From the NCBI GenBank assembly GCA_945889325.1, contig CAMDBH010000002.1, positions 1 through 39,241 on the forward strand: DNA of 39,241 nt. Reading direction: 5' to 3'. The translations under genes were made by a program, and so were the position numbers. This DNA comes from Klebsiella pneumoniae (lineage in GTDB: Bacteria; Myxococcota_A; UBA9042). Shown in pieces: positions 16,766 to 25,992 of the stretch. Under the pieces are notes generated by a model. The model searched no databases. It worked only from the letters and a program-made list of their open reading frames with translations, and had not been told where the DNA came from. How positions within the stretch are numbered: the stretch's first letter is position 1; every line of letters starts with the position of its first letter.

Positions 16766-18487
16766 TCACGGCTCCAAAGTCTTCACTTTGCGAATCGGCT
16801 TCTTGTCGTCCATCAAGTCGCTTTGCGGTGGCGCAGCAGGCTTTTCAGTTTTTCCCTTGACCACCGGCTTTTCCACTGGCTTTTCGGCGGGTTTCTCAAG
16901 CGGCGCCGGCTTTTCTTTCACCGCGGGTTTTTCCACCGGTGCCGGCTTTTCCTTGACCGCCGGCTTTTCCACCGGGGCCGGTTTTTCCTTCACGAGCGCA
17001 GGCTTGCCCACGGGGGGCGCAGGCGCAGGCGCGGGTTGAGCTTGCGCGGGTGCGGTGACCGGTGCTTCGGGTTCGCGGCGCGGAGTCGTGTCTGGGCAGC
17101 CGTCGTCGTCCTCAAAACCGTTCTTGTTTTCAGCGGCATTGGGGCATAGATCGTCTTTGTCTAAAATGCCGTCTTTGTCGTTGTCCCATTCTGGGCAGCC
17201 GTCGTTGTCGTCAAAACCGTCGAAATCTTCGGCGTCGTTGGGGCAGCGGTCGTTGGCATCTAGGATGCCGTCGCCGTCGTTGTCTGGGTCCGGACAGCCG
17301 TCTTCATCCTGAAAACCATCTTTGTCTTCAGGCTGTAGCGGGCAATTGTCCACGGCGTCGACAAGGCCGTCGGCGTCGTTGTCGGGATCGGGGCAGCCGT
17401 CTGCATCTTCAAAGCCATCTTTGTCTTCCGCCTGTTGCGGACATTTGTCGATTTTGTCGTCTAGGCCGTCGCCATCTTGATCGCTGGGCAATTGGCCGGG
17501 TTCAAACTGCAAACCGATGACAGCCCGCATTTGCGCCGCACCGAGACCGGTGCTCGGCGATCCGGAAAACGACACGAAAGCGCGAAAAGCTTCCGCCAAT
17601 TTGTAATCGGCCCCCACGGCTAGGTCGATCAGCGCCTGCTTGGCTGGAATGGGCTGTGAAATTAGCGAGGTCAGCAGCTGTAGCTCCCCGCGCAAACGCA
17701 GTTCGCCATCCATCACTGGGCGCATCAGACCCGCGCGCGCGATAAAATGGCTGCCGCTTTGCATGATCGTCGTGCGATCACTACCCGCCAAGATCTGGCC
17801 ATTGCCGTCTACTGCCAACACGTTGAGCTGTTGCGTCGGCTGCCAGCGCGCACCCAGATTGACGTCGCCGCGCCACTCTTGCCACAGCGCAGATGCCACC
17901 AATTCGCCGCCGACGGCACCTGCCCCGCCGATAAAAGAACCGCGGCTGGCAGTTGGCACATCGCCGACAACAGCCACGCCAACGTGCACAGATCCGCCGC
18001 CATCGAGGTCTACATGCGCAAAATTATTTCGCAATTCGAGGCGAAGGTCGCCCATCGCCGGGCCCTTGGGCAGCGGCACTTGCGCCAAGTTCGCCCCGCC
18101 GCTGCGAATGACGCCCGCTACCGGCAGCGCCACGCCAAAAAGCCAACCGCTTTGCCAACCGACCGAAGCGCCCAGATCGAGCATGGCCAAGTCACCGACC
18201 AACGCCTGTTGCAGCGCCAATTCGTTGTTGACCAGCCGCAGCGGCAAACGCGTGTAATTAAACTGTAATTGTGTCGACCATTGCTGCGGCTTCTGTTCGA
18301 TCGCCGATCGAACGAGCATCCCGTCGTGCAACCCGACACCCGGACGCCACGATTGCACATTGAAACCGGGCAACGGCAAACCGCTCGTTGCCAGAGGTTC
18401 AGCGGCGTGAGTCAGCAGCGGAATTGCAGCAAGTGCTAGACTTATCAAAGCCTTAGACAGCAAGCGCAACCGACAACCGACAGACAT
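16766..18487 (-). CDS. Outer-membrane-type protein with TSP3 repeats and Lys/Pro tail
   Basis: 573 residues from the ATG at 18487, which has a GGAG site. A Sec signal peptide (ALISLALAAIPLLTHAAE) is followed by a ~300-residue beta-rich region resembling a transporter-like barrel. From about residue 335 to 466 there are four thrombospondin type-3 units (DxDxDGxxDxxDxCP; for example DKDGFEDADGCPDPDND), each binding calcium in known families. The last ~105 residues are a repetitive KEKPAPVEKPAV-type Lys/Pro/Glu tail. Comparable myxobacterial proteins usually end in an OmpA peptidoglycan-binding domain; here it is absent and the tail takes its place, perhaps spanning the periplasm or binding the wall through charge. 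lolA follows on the other side, upstream. Confidence 0.85.
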   Translation of the reverse strand: MSVGCRLRLLSKALISLALAAIPLLTHAAEPLATSGLPLPGFNVQSWRPGVGLHDGMLVRSAIEQKPQQWSTQLQFNYTRLPLRLVNNELALQQALVGDLAMLDLGASVGWQSGWLFGVALPVAGVIRSGGANLAQVPLPKGPAMGDLRLELRNNFAHVDLDGGGSVHVGVAVVGDVPTASRGSFIGGAGAVGGELVASALWQEWRGDVNLGARWQPTQQLNVLAVDGNGQILAGSDRTTIMQSGSHFIARAGLMRPVMDGELRLRGELQLLTSLISQPIPAKQALIDLAVGADYKLAEAFRAFVSFSGSPSTGLGAAQMRAVIGLQFEPGQLPSDQDGDGLDDKIDKCPQQAEDKDGFEDADGCPDPDNDADGLVDAVDNCPLQPEDKDGFQDEDGCPDPDNDGDGILDANDRCPNDAEDFDGFDDNDGCPEWDNDKDGILDKDDLCPNAAENKNGFEDDDGCPDTTPRREPEAPVTAPAQAQPAPAPAPPVGKPALVKEKPAPVEKPAVKEKPAPVEKPAVKEKPAPLEKPAEKPVEKPVVKGKTEKPAAPPQSDLMDDKKPIRKVKTLEP

Positions 18488-18583
18488 AGCACTCCACTTT
18501 TGCCGCCGACCAAGCGCGGTGCAATCACGGGGAGACTGCCGCGGAAGCTGCCGCACGTCAACCGATTGCGCACTTTTCAGCGC

Positions 18584-19396
18584 TTAAAGCGTCTTGACTT
18601 GCACACCAGGCGGCGGTGACCATTCAAAAACTTTGTCGTCCGCGATCTCGTACTTGATGTCTTTCCATAGCAAATTGGTTTCATCGCCCAGTGGATCGAT
18701 CAACTTGGAACCGCGCACCTCAAATGTCTTTTTGTCCACCAACAATATCAGCGCTTTGACCGTTTGCGTGCCTTTTTTGGGCGTGAGCTTGATCGCCAAC
18801 CACAAAGGATCGCTAGATTTGGTCAGTTCCAGCCCAAAATCCTTACCCAAATTGCCCTGCCCGACCAAGTACGAAGTCGCCGAATAAAGCTGACTGTTTT
18901 TCACAGCTATTTTTGTCGCCAGCCGCTCGCGTTTTTCATAGGACCACAGCGTTTCACCATCGCAAAAGTAAAAAACTTCTTCGGTTGGATAGTCCCAACG
19001 CATTTTGTAGTTCTGCTTTTTTCCCGCATCGGCTTTTTTCAAATACACCTGACCTTGGCGGGTGATTCCTTGACTTAAGCCTTTCTTTTTGACCACTTGT
19101 GTGAAATTCGCTTCAAATCCCGGATGCTTTTCATAAAAATTCTGCACGGCATCGGCGATTTGTTGCGCCGACATCTTGTCCGGATCTGTTGTCGCGACCG
19201 GCGCCGTTTCTGTCGGTTTATCGGCGGCTTTCTCTTCTGGTTTTGGCGCTTTGTCGGCGCCACTTTTTGCCGCTGCCGTGTCGTCTTTCTTGGCGGCGGC
19301 CGCCTTTGCGGCCTTTTTGCTTTTGGCCGCTGCGTCCACGGCCGTCAGCTCAAACGCCAAGCACAGCAACAGCCCTGTAACCATCGAATATTTCAT
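18584..19396 (-). CDS. lolA: Outer-membrane lipoprotein carrier protein LolA
   Basis: Periplasmic chaperone that carries lipoproteins from LolCDE to the outer membrane. 270 residues from the ATG at 19396, which has an AGAGGAA site. A signal peptide (VTGLLLCLAFELTAVDAAA) is followed by a low-complexity Lys/Ala/Glu linker of about 60 residues that standard LolA lacks. The LolA fold comes next: ANFTQVVKKKG, GQVYLKKADAGKKQNYKMRW, FCDGETLWSYEKRE, LIDPLGDETNLLWKD. The abundance of lipoproteins in this window makes the assignment apt. Probably monocistronic; the downstream TSP3 protein starts 97 bases beyond its stop and could be co-transcribed. Confidence 0.9.
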   Translation of the reverse strand: MKYSMVTGLLLCLAFELTAVDAAAKSKKAAKAAAAKKDDTAAAKSGADKAPKPEEKAADKPTETAPVATTDPDKMSAQQIADAVQNFYEKHPGFEANFTQVVKKKGLSQGITRQGQVYLKKADAGKKQNYKMRWDYPTEEVFYFCDGETLWSYEKRERLATKIAVKNSQLYSATSYLVGQGNLGKDFGLELTKSSDPLWLAIKLTPKKGTQTVKALILLVDKKTFEVRGSKLIDPLGDETNLLWKDIKYEIADDKVFEWSPPPGVQVKTL

Positions 19397-19730
19397 AATA
19401 CATTTCCTCTTTAGCGCCCAGACGAAGGAGAGCCTGCCGCGCTGTGACGCGCAGTATCGCCGCTGCACACGCAAATTCAAAACGGCGCCGGCGGCCCAAA
19501 CATTCAGCCATTGTGAGCATCCCAAATCCGTAGACGGCAGATTATCGACGTTTCCGTCGTAGCATCATCACGTTGTGCGGGGCAGTTGTCAGGCAGTCCT
19601 GCCAATTGTGGTCAAAATGGCCCCTTTTTCGCCTGCGGCGGACGATTTTCTGGCCAGTCGGCTAAGCCATGCTAGCTTCGGCTCAAATGCGCGCATTGCG
19701 CAACGACGAACCTCGGCTTTCAGGTGCAAA
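19397..19730. other. Divergent lolA-ftsK intergenic region
   Basis: 334 bases without a convincing gene. The plus-strand frame into ftsK is open from a GTG at 19575, but its codons before 19731 give a sequence rich in Ser, Arg and Phe with no family resemblance, so I treat it as leader. A small palindrome GGCAGTCCTGCC lies near 19592-19603. The lolA promoter candidate is listed separately; I could not choose an ftsK promoter. Confidence 0.5.
19453..19480 (-). promoter_or_regulatory. Possible sigma70-type promoter of lolA
   Basis: On the minus strand TTGAAT (19480-19475) is separated by 16 bases from GATACT (19458-19453). Transcription would start near 19446, about 50 bases before the lolA ATG. 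Box matches are moderate. Confidence 0.35.
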
Positions 19731-22715
19731 ATGGCAGACGCGCAAAGCAACATGGCGACGCAGGATTTTGATGCTTCCACCGATCTCAAACGCGGCGTCG
19801 GCAAACGCCACGATTTGCGCGCGGAGATGATAGGTTTGGTGCTGCTGTTTGCAGGCCTAGCAATCGCCGCAGCATTAGCGACTTACGCGCCACACGACAT
19901 GGAGATCATCCAAGCCGGGCGCCAAGGCAGCGACTCTCTGCGCAACGCGATCGGCCCAGTGGGCGCGCGGATTGCCGATCTGCTGCTGCAAGCCTTGGGC
20001 TTGGGCGCTTTTGGTCTTTGTGCTTTGATTTTGCTACTCGCGGCTGGGACGCTGACGGGGCGTTTGCGCTCGCCCAAGCCGCGGCAGATGGCCGGCGTGT
20101 TTTTCGCTTCGCTGTCGCTGTTGGTTTTGCTGCATCTTTACGCGCACAAAGTCGGTTATCGGCCCTTTGCCAAAGACGCCGCGGGCATCATGCCCGGCGC
20201 CGTGGCCGTATTGCTCAAAGCCTTGCTTTCAACCATCGGCACTTCGCTGCTGGCTTCGATCGTGCTGGCCGCGTCGCTCGCAGCCGTCACAGGCCGATCG
20301 CTTGTCGGCGCCGCGATGGCGTGGTTTACGGGCCGGGCCGCACCGGTCGTGACCCAAGTGGCCAATAGCAGTGCAGATGTCGCGCGCGACAGCTTGAGTC
20401 ATTTGGGCGCAAACCTGCGCTCAGCGATTCCGAGCTTCAAGCGCAAACAGCAAATGAAAGCGGAATTGCTGGCCGATCCGGAATACAGCGATGCCGCCGT
20501 GGCCGCTGCTGCAGCCCAAGACAAAGACGTCGAGTTCACCGTCGCCCAGCTCAACGCGTTGTTTGAGCAGCAAGTGGGCGGCCCGGTGCCCAACCCCAAG
20601 GACAGTGAGCCGCCACTTCCCAAGACCGCCGTGCGGCCAGTACCGCCCATTTCGCCCATGTTATCTGTGGCTTCGGCCAGTGCGCCCCCCGCTTCTCCGG
20701 CGGCGCTCAGCGGCCAGTTCGCCGATTTTCCGCGCGGCGAGCCGATGGCCCCGCCGAGTTTGCAGATTCCGACAGGCGTGCGGCGCGCGCGCGAAGTCGA
20801 ATCCGTGCGCATTCGCTTGCCGGATCAGGATGTTTCGACGATGCCTACGTCGGCCATGCCGATCGTGGAATTTCCGCGCCAAGCAGTCCTGTCGCCGCTT
20901 GAGACCCAACTGGCCAAAACGGAATCGGAAATCCGCGAGGAACTGCGGCGTCGGAGCGATACCGAAGTGACGCGGGCAACGCCGTCCGTACGATTCGAAG
21001 ATTTGGACGAACTACCCGAAGATGCACTGCATTTGGCGCCTTTGGCCTCCGATATGCCGCTCGACGCCCTGCCGCCTCCGCTACCTGGGGACGCGCTCGA
21101 GCGTTTGCAACAAGCCGCCGCCAGCCACGCCGGGCCGCGCATTGTGGAAACCGAAGCCCTGCGCAACGCACCGCTGCCCGCGCCAACTGAAGGCATTCAG
21201 GGCGATTTTGGCATCGATGGCAAGCGCTGGATTCTGCCGCCGTCGACCATTGTCCAGGAGCCGCCGGCGCGCGTGCTCAATTGCGACAATGGCGTGCTGC
21301 GGGAAAATGCGACGGTTTTGGAGCAAAAACTGGCTGATTTTAACATATTGGGTGAAGTGACCGACATCCGTCCCGGTCCAGTGGTGACGACTTACGAATA
21401 CCGCCCAGCGCCTGGGATTAAGATCAGCAAAATCGTGAATTTGCGCGATGATCTCACAATGTCTTTGTCCGCTTTGCGCGTACGCGTTGTGGCGCCGATT
21501 CCGGGCCGCGACGTGGTGGGCATCGAAGTGCCGAATAAACAGCGCCAAATGGTGTATTTTCGGGAAGTTGTCGATCATCCCAGTTTTCGCGACAGCCCCT
21601 CGCTGTTGACGCTCATCTTGGGCAAAGACATTGAAGGTCGGCCCATTTGCACCGACCTCACGCGCGCGCCGCACTTGCTGGTGGCGGGCGCCACGGGTAC
21701 AGGCAAGTCCGTGGGCATCAACAGCTTTATTTCTTCAATTCTGTTTCGCGCCACGCCGGAGGAAGTGAAGTTCATCCTGATCGATCCAAAAATTCTGGAA
21801 CTGTCTGTGTATGAAGGGATTCCGCACTTGCTGTTGCCGGTCATCGATGAGCCGCGCAAGGCCGAATTGGCGCTGAAGTGGGCAGTGCAGGAAATGGATC
21901 GGCGGTATCGCATTTTGGCCGCGGTGGAAGTGCGCAATCTCGCTGGGTATAAGGCCAAGTTGCCGGAACTGCGTGCCGCGGCTCAGCGTCGCAAAGCGTT
22001 GGCCATGCGTCCGGATATGGAAGGTTTGCCGTCTGACGAAGTCATTGAAATGCCCGGCGACATGCCGTACATCGTCATTGTGATCGACGAGTTCGCCGAT
22101 CTCATCATGGCGGCAGGCAAGGAAGTGGAAGTACCCGTCGCGCGTTTGGCCCAGAAGGCCCGCGCCGCTGGCATTCACGTGATCTTGGCGACGCAACGGC
22201 CGTCGGTCGACGTGATAACCGGTATGATCAAAGCGAATTTTCCGACGCGCGTGAGTTTTCAGGTCGCTTCGGCCATGGATTCCAAAGTGGTGCTCAACAG
22301 CACCGGTGCCGAAACGCTGCTCGGCAAGGGCGATATGCTGTTTGTGCCGCCCGGTGAAGGGCACTTGCGCCGTTGCCACGGCACTTGGATTACTGACGAA
22401 GAAGTCGTTGATCTTGCTAAGCATTGGAAGGACCAAGGGGCACCGAAGTACGACATGGACATCCTGCGCGACCCCGACGTGGAAGGCGCGACGATTGAAT
22501 CTGACGACAGCGAACTGGACCCCCTTTACGACGAAGCCGTGCAAACCGTTATTGAAGCAAATCAAGCATCTGTGAGCTTCTTGCAGCGCAAACTCGGCAT
22601 CGGCTACGGCCGTTCGGCGCGCATGATCGACACCATGGAAGCCCGCGGCATCGTCGGACCGTCGCGCGGGCCGAACAAGCCGCGCGAGATCATGGTCGGC
22701 GGCGGACACCACTGA
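19731..22715 (+). CDS. ftsK: DNA translocase FtsK
   Basis: Hexameric DNA pump at the septum that clears and aligns chromosome termini during division. 994 residues from 19731, chosen because AGGTG lies 5 bases upstream and the protein then runs hydrophilic-to-membrane as expected. Four hydrophobic segments occupy about residues 35-190. A linker rich in Pro, Ala and Glu follows (about 235-480). The motor has Walker A GATGTGKS (653-660) and Walker B VIVIDEFADLIM (Asp786), then RLAQKARAAGIHVILATQRP. The C-terminal winged-helix gamma domain (DPLYDEAVQTVIEANQ to GIVGPSRG) reads polar DNA sequences. Complete; nothing unusual apart from the uncertain start. Confidence 0.96.
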   Translation: MADAQSNMATQDFDASTDLKRGVGKRHDLRAEMIGLVLLFAGLAIAAALATYAPHDMEIIQAGRQGSDSLRNAIGPVGARIADLLLQALGLGAFGLCALILLLAAGTLTGRLRSPKPRQMAGVFFASLSLLVLLHLYAHKVGYRPFAKDAAGIMPGAVAVLLKALLSTIGTSLLASIVLAASLAAVTGRSLVGAAMAWFTGRAAPVVTQVANSSADVARDSLSHLGANLRSAIPSFKRKQQMKAELLADPEYSDAAVAAAAAQDKDVEFTVAQLNALFEQQVGGPVPNPKDSEPPLPKTAVRPVPPISPMLSVASASAPPASPAALSGQFADFPRGEPMAPPSLQIPTGVRRAREVESVRIRLPDQDVSTMPTSAMPIVEFPRQAVLSPLETQLAKTESEIREELRRRSDTEVTRATPSVRFEDLDELPEDALHLAPLASDMPLDALPPPLPGDALERLQQAAASHAGPRIVETEALRNAPLPAPTEGIQGDFGIDGKRWILPPSTIVQEPPARVLNCDNGVLRENATVLEQKLADFNILGEVTDIRPGPVVTTYEYRPAPGIKISKIVNLRDDLTMSLSALRVRVVAPIPGRDVVGIEVPNKQRQMVYFREVVDHPSFRDSPSLLTLILGKDIEGRPICTDLTRAPHLLVAGATGTGKSVGINSFISSILFRATPEEVKFILIDPKILELSVYEGIPHLLLPVIDEPRKAELALKWAVQEMDRRYRILAAVEVRNLAGYKAKLPELRAAAQRRKALAMRPDMEGLPSDEVIEMPGDMPYIVIVIDEFADLIMAAGKEVEVPVARLAQKARAAGIHVILATQRPSVDVITGMIKANFPTRVSFQVASAMDSKVVLNSTGAETLLGKGDMLFVPPGEGHLRRCHGTWITDEEVVDLAKHWKDQGAPKYDMDILRDPDVEGATIESDDSELDPLYDEAVQTVIEANQASVSFLQRKLGIGYGRSARMIDTMEARGIVGPSRGPNKPREIMVGGGHH

Positions 22716-22739
22716 TCCCGCGACCTTGGGCGGTTGCGG

Positions 22740-22769
22740 TTGCGTTCACTCAGGCTTTTTGGGTACAAC
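22740..22769 (+). promoter_or_regulatory. Possible promoter for the Cys-rich lipoprotein/RNase gene pair
   Basis: TTGCGT (22740-22745), an 18-base spacer and TACAAC (22764-22769) would start transcription near 22776, about 54 bases before the ATG at 22830. Each box matches consensus at four of six positions. Confidence 0.35.
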
Positions 22770-22829
22770 GCTTGGTGAACGCCGCTCGGCCAAGATGGCT
22801 GTTGGGCACCCATTGTTTGAGGATGCCGC

Positions 22830-23996
22830 ATGAAATCGAATCTTTGGGTTTGTTGCGCGGGCTTGTGGCTGCTTTCTTGCGGCGCGACACCCACACCGGT
22901 CAACACCGATCCGGTCGACACATTTTGCACCGAACCGTCGGCGATTTGCGTCGGCAACATCGTGGCCAAGTGCATCAACGGCGGCAAGGCCTATTCGTTG
23001 GTGCCCTGCGGCGCGAGCAAGGTGTGCGGCAACGCGCAATGCAATGATACTGTTTGTGAAAAGGGCAGCCGCAAATGCAACAGCGACGGCAAAGTTGACG
23101 TCTGCACGGAGACCGGCGACGCCAAATCTGTTCAAACCTGCGCCAAAGATCAGCAATGTTTAAGCGGCGATTGCGTGGCCAAGACCGGATGCACGGCGGC
23201 CGACAAGAAATGCGGCTGGCACGGCGTGCTGACCTGCGTGGCGGGCAAGTGGAGCGAGGAGAAGTGTCAAGGCAATGAGTTTTGCGACGAGGCCAAGATC
23301 GCCTGCACGGCCAAGATCTGCACGCCGACGACCGCGCAGTGCAAGCCAGGAGACACGACGACAGCGCAAGTCTGTGATGTTGATGGCAAAGCTTGGGTCG
23401 ATCAGGGTTGTGCGCCAGGACAGGGCTGCTACGCGGGCGTCTGCCATGCGTTGGTGAAAACCGACGTACCCGACGCCGGCGGCGACGGGACCACCGGCGA
23501 CAATGGCCAGGTCACCACCAGCAAAGATGGCAAAGGTTTCTTAGACTTCACCACTGCCGAAATCGTATTGGAACAAAAAGATCACCTCAAAGTCACTGTC
23601 TCTACCACGCCGACCAATGTCGACAAGACACCGGCGACCGAATTTGAAAACGCCAGCGCGGGGTACAGCGGCAGTCTGCAAGCGCTGCAATTGGACGGCA
23701 ACGCGGGCGTCAACACCTTGGAACTCATGATCGGCCCGATTGAGGAACTGCAGACCAATACTTTTTCTGGGGCCTACAACCAAAAAGATCCAGTGCATTT
23801 TGGGGTGTACCTGGGCGATGGCACGTCCACGGGCGGCACGTTTGCCTATGTGCCCAAAAGCTACACGATCACCGTCACCGAATTTGGCGATCAAACCGCA
23901 GGGGGCAAGGCCAAGGGCACGTTTAGCGGCGAATTGACCAATGGAACAGCCAAGTTGTACCTGATCGACGGATCGTTTGACGTTGTGATCCACTGA
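22830..23996 (+). CDS. Cysteine-rich lipoprotein of unknown function (388 aa)
   Basis: Lipoprotein signal with lipobox LLSC (Cys17); GAGG lies just upstream of the ATG at 22830. Residues ~30-210 contain a tandem series of short Cys-paired units (CxxxxxxCVGNIVAKCINGG; CEKGSRKCNSDGKVDVC; CGWHGVLTCVAGKW), each with a small beta-hairpin pattern as in secreted myxobacterial proteins. A Thr/Asp/Gly linker (TDVPDAGGDGTTGDNGQ) leads to a C-terminal ~160-residue beta-rich domain without cysteines. That domain looks like a jelly-roll or lipocalin-like module (EEL..FSGAYNQKDPVHFGVYL). Probably surface- or periplasm-exposed on the outer membrane. The RNase gene starts one base after its stop, so the two are likely co-transcribed. 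Confidence 0.8.
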   Translation: MKSNLWVCCAGLWLLSCGATPTPVNTDPVDTFCTEPSAICVGNIVAKCINGGKAYSLVPCGASKVCGNAQCNDTVCEKGSRKCNSDGKVDVCTETGDAKSVQTCAKDQQCLSGDCVAKTGCTAADKKCGWHGVLTCVAGKWSEEKCQGNEFCDEAKIACTAKICTPTTAQCKPGDTTTAQVCDVDGKAWVDQGCAPGQGCYAGVCHALVKTDVPDAGGDGTTGDNGQVTTSKDGKGFLDFTTAEIVLEQKDHLKVTVSTTPTNVDKTPATEFENASAGYSGSLQALQLDGNAGVNTLELMIGPIEELQTNTFSGAYNQKDPVHFGVYLGDGTSTGGTFAYVPKSYTITVTEFGDQTAGGKAKGTFSGELTNGTAKLYLIDGSFDVVIH

Positions 23997-23997
23997 C

Positions 23998-25623
23998 ATG
24001 CAACGCGATCCAGATCAGCCGCGGCGCAAACCGGTCGCGATCGCGCAAGATCCGCCGCACGCAGCCCAAGAACAGCTTTACATTCATTGTTCTGGGCAGG
24101 AGACGCGGGTGGCGCTGGCCCACGGTCCGGCGCTGGCGGAACTGCAAGTCGAGCGCACGGCTGGGCGCGGCTTGTCCGGCAATATCTACCGCGGGCGGAT
24201 TAGCCGCGTGATTCCCAGCATGGATGCGGCATTTGTCGACATCGGTTTGGACAAGATGGCGCTTTTGCACGCCTCGGACGTTTGGTTGCCGGGCGTGCAG
24301 GAAATGCTCAGCCAGCCCGATGACGACGGCCAAGTAGCTAAACGTGTTCACAAATCTATCACGCAGTTGCTGCAGCAAGGCCAGCAGGTGATGGTGCAGG
24401 TGGTGCGCGAACCCGTGGCGAAAAAAGGGCCGCGGGTGACGATGTATATCTCATTGCCCGGCCGCAACGTTGTGCTCTTGACGCGCGATCCGCACCACGG
24501 CGTTTCGAAAATGATCGCCGATGCCGGTGAACGAGAACGGCTTTTGGCTATTGTGAGCGCTTGGGCGCCCGCGGGGTGCGGCGCGATTGTGCGCACGGTC
24601 GGCGACGGCGCGACGCAGGCCGAATTGCAAGAAGATCTGCGGCTTTTGCGCGAGTTGTGGCGAGACATTTTGGCCCGTTTTGACGCCGCGACGGGGCCAA
24701 GCTTCATCTACGACGATTTGGATCTGGTGCTGCGGGCCTTGCGCGACATGGTGAGCAGCCAGACCACCGCCGTTTGGATCGATGATCCAAATGAAATCAG
24801 CCGGATTGAGACTTTTGTCAAACGCTTTCATCCCGAAGCGCGGCCTTTGGTCTGTCTGCATCAAGCGGCGACTTCGCTGTTTGAAGCCCATGGTTTGGAC
24901 GGGCAAATTCGCGATGCAACGGAGCCGCGTGTTCGCCTCAAGTCGGGCGGGGAACTGGTGATTTCACGCACCGAAGCCATGACGGTCATCGATGTCAATT
25001 CCAGTCGCCAAGTGGGCCAAGAGAGTTTGGCTCAAGCGCTGCTGGCCCTCAATTTGGAGGCGGCGTTGGCCGTGGCCCAACAGCTGCGCTTGCGCAACAT
25101 CGGCGGCCTTGTCGTGGTCGATTTTGTCGACATGGCCCGCGCAGAAGATCGACGCGCGTTGGAGGCGATGTTCGAAGCTGAGCTCGCCCGCGACCGCGCG
25201 CGGGTGCGCGTGGGCAAGATCAATGAATTTGGCACGGTGCAACTCACGCGCAAGCGCGTACGTGAAAGCATCTACGACCGCTTGACCGAAACCTGTCCCA
25301 CCTGCAAGGGCCGCGGTTATGTGCGCAGTTCTGCCGACTTGGCCATTGAGGCCATTGGCCGCCTGCGCACCGCCATTGCGGCGGATCAAGGGCAAACGGC
25401 GATTTTTCGGGTTCAAGTACCGGCCCGCGTGGCGGCGATTCTCAACGACCAGTTGGCCGGTGCTTTGCGGGATCTGGAGCGCCAGTATCGCGTGCAGATT
25501 GAAGTGACGGACCACGCCAAGTTGGTGCCGGGCAGCGCCGACGTGCGGGTGGTGATGGGGGAAGAGCGCGCTGGGCGCTGGCGGTTGGGCAGGCCGCTAG
25601 AGGCGAATCCTGGCGAGGATTAG
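23998..25623 (+). CDS. rng: Ribonuclease E/G family endoribonuclease
   Basis: Endonuclease for rRNA maturation and mRNA decay. 541 residues, closer to RNase G than to full RNase E, as there is no long degradosome-binding tail. An S1-type domain spans about residues 55-140 (GNIYRGRISRVIPSMDAAFVDIG). Catalytic metal-binding Asp332 (TVIDVNS) and Asp375 (VVVDFVDM) are 43 residues apart, as in E. coli. The zinc-link CPTCKG (Cys433, Cys436) is present and spaced as expected. The ATG at 23998 is one base after the previous stop, and translation is probably coupled since no strong ribosome binding site is visible. A separate GTG/ATG choice further in is possible for the first ~30 hydrophilic residues. 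Confidence 0.93.
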   Translation: MQRDPDQPRRKPVAIAQDPPHAAQEQLYIHCSGQETRVALAHGPALAELQVERTAGRGLSGNIYRGRISRVIPSMDAAFVDIGLDKMALLHASDVWLPGVQEMLSQPDDDGQVAKRVHKSITQLLQQGQQVMVQVVREPVAKKGPRVTMYISLPGRNVVLLTRDPHHGVSKMIADAGERERLLAIVSAWAPAGCGAIVRTVGDGATQAELQEDLRLLRELWRDILARFDAATGPSFIYDDLDLVLRALRDMVSSQTTAVWIDDPNEISRIETFVKRFHPEARPLVCLHQAATSLFEAHGLDGQIRDATEPRVRLKSGGELVISRTEAMTVIDVNSSRQVGQESLAQALLALNLEAALAVAQQLRLRNIGGLVVVDFVDMARAEDRRALEAMFEAELARDRARVRVGKINEFGTVQLTRKRVRESIYDRLTETCPTCKGRGYVRSSADLAIEAIGRLRTAIAADQGQTAIFRVQVPARVAAILNDQLAGALRDLERQYRVQIEVTDHAKLVPGSADVRVVMGEERAGRWRLGRPLEANPGED

Positions 25624-25639
25624 CGCTTTTGCCCCGCGC

Positions 25640-25884
25640 GTGGCTCTGCCTAAGGCTGCTTGTTACTTTTGCCCTGCGGGTGGCTGCGCTGACGCGCGTA
25701 ACCCCTTGATCTGGGTAGGGGCGGGTCTCCGTGCCCGCCCGCGGCAACTTCAGTTGCCGTCATCTTTTTTTGCGCTGCGCGCGGCACGCCTTCGGCGGTT
25801 TTTTTTTGCGCTGCGCGCGGCCCAGCACGCTGAAGCGTGGACGGGCGGCACCTGCTGGTGCCGATTGCGCGCTATCGCGCTGGA
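25640..25884 (-). repeat. Mosaic repeat tail modules next to copy B
   Basis: Read on the minus strand this matches the layout of 113-290: palindromes, two GCGCGCAGCGC-plus-A-run units (about 25822 and 25785), GGCAACTGAAGTTGCC (about 25744-25759), then GGGCGGGCACGGAGACCCGCCCCTAC (25717-25742, minus strand). No convincing gene lies between 25624 and 26176; open frames here are made of repeat. Confidence 0.7.
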
Positions 25885-25992
25885 TGCAAAGGGGAAACCA
25901 CAGCTCTTTGATTCCGTGCTTAGCCGCTGAGGTTTCCCCTCTGCACTCCCCTTCCTTGGGCAACCGGTACGAGCTCGTTGCGCCTAAAGGCG
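25885..25992 (-). repeat. Structured intergenic repeat, copy B (inverted relative to copy A)
   Basis: Reverse-complement copy of 1-112. The stem arms are 25885-25899 (TGCAAAGGGGAAACC) and 25931-25945 (GGTTTCCCCTCTGCA), pairing over 15 bases with one wobble. The loop (GCGGCTAAGCACGGAATCAA on the minus strand) is identical to copy A. The end palindrome CGCCTAAAGGCG (25981-25992) is also shared. Compared with copy A, the C-G pair near the stem base is flipped to G-C, and an internal CG/CG pair is replaced by A/T, so pairing is kept. Confidence 0.88.

Noticed and set aside
1..25992. Composite transposon bounded by the inverted repeats
   Set aside because: The enclosed 26 kb carries core genes (mreB, lolA, ftsK, rng) and no transposase, and the repeats resemble dispersed intergenic elements with a third partial copy at 36.7 kb.
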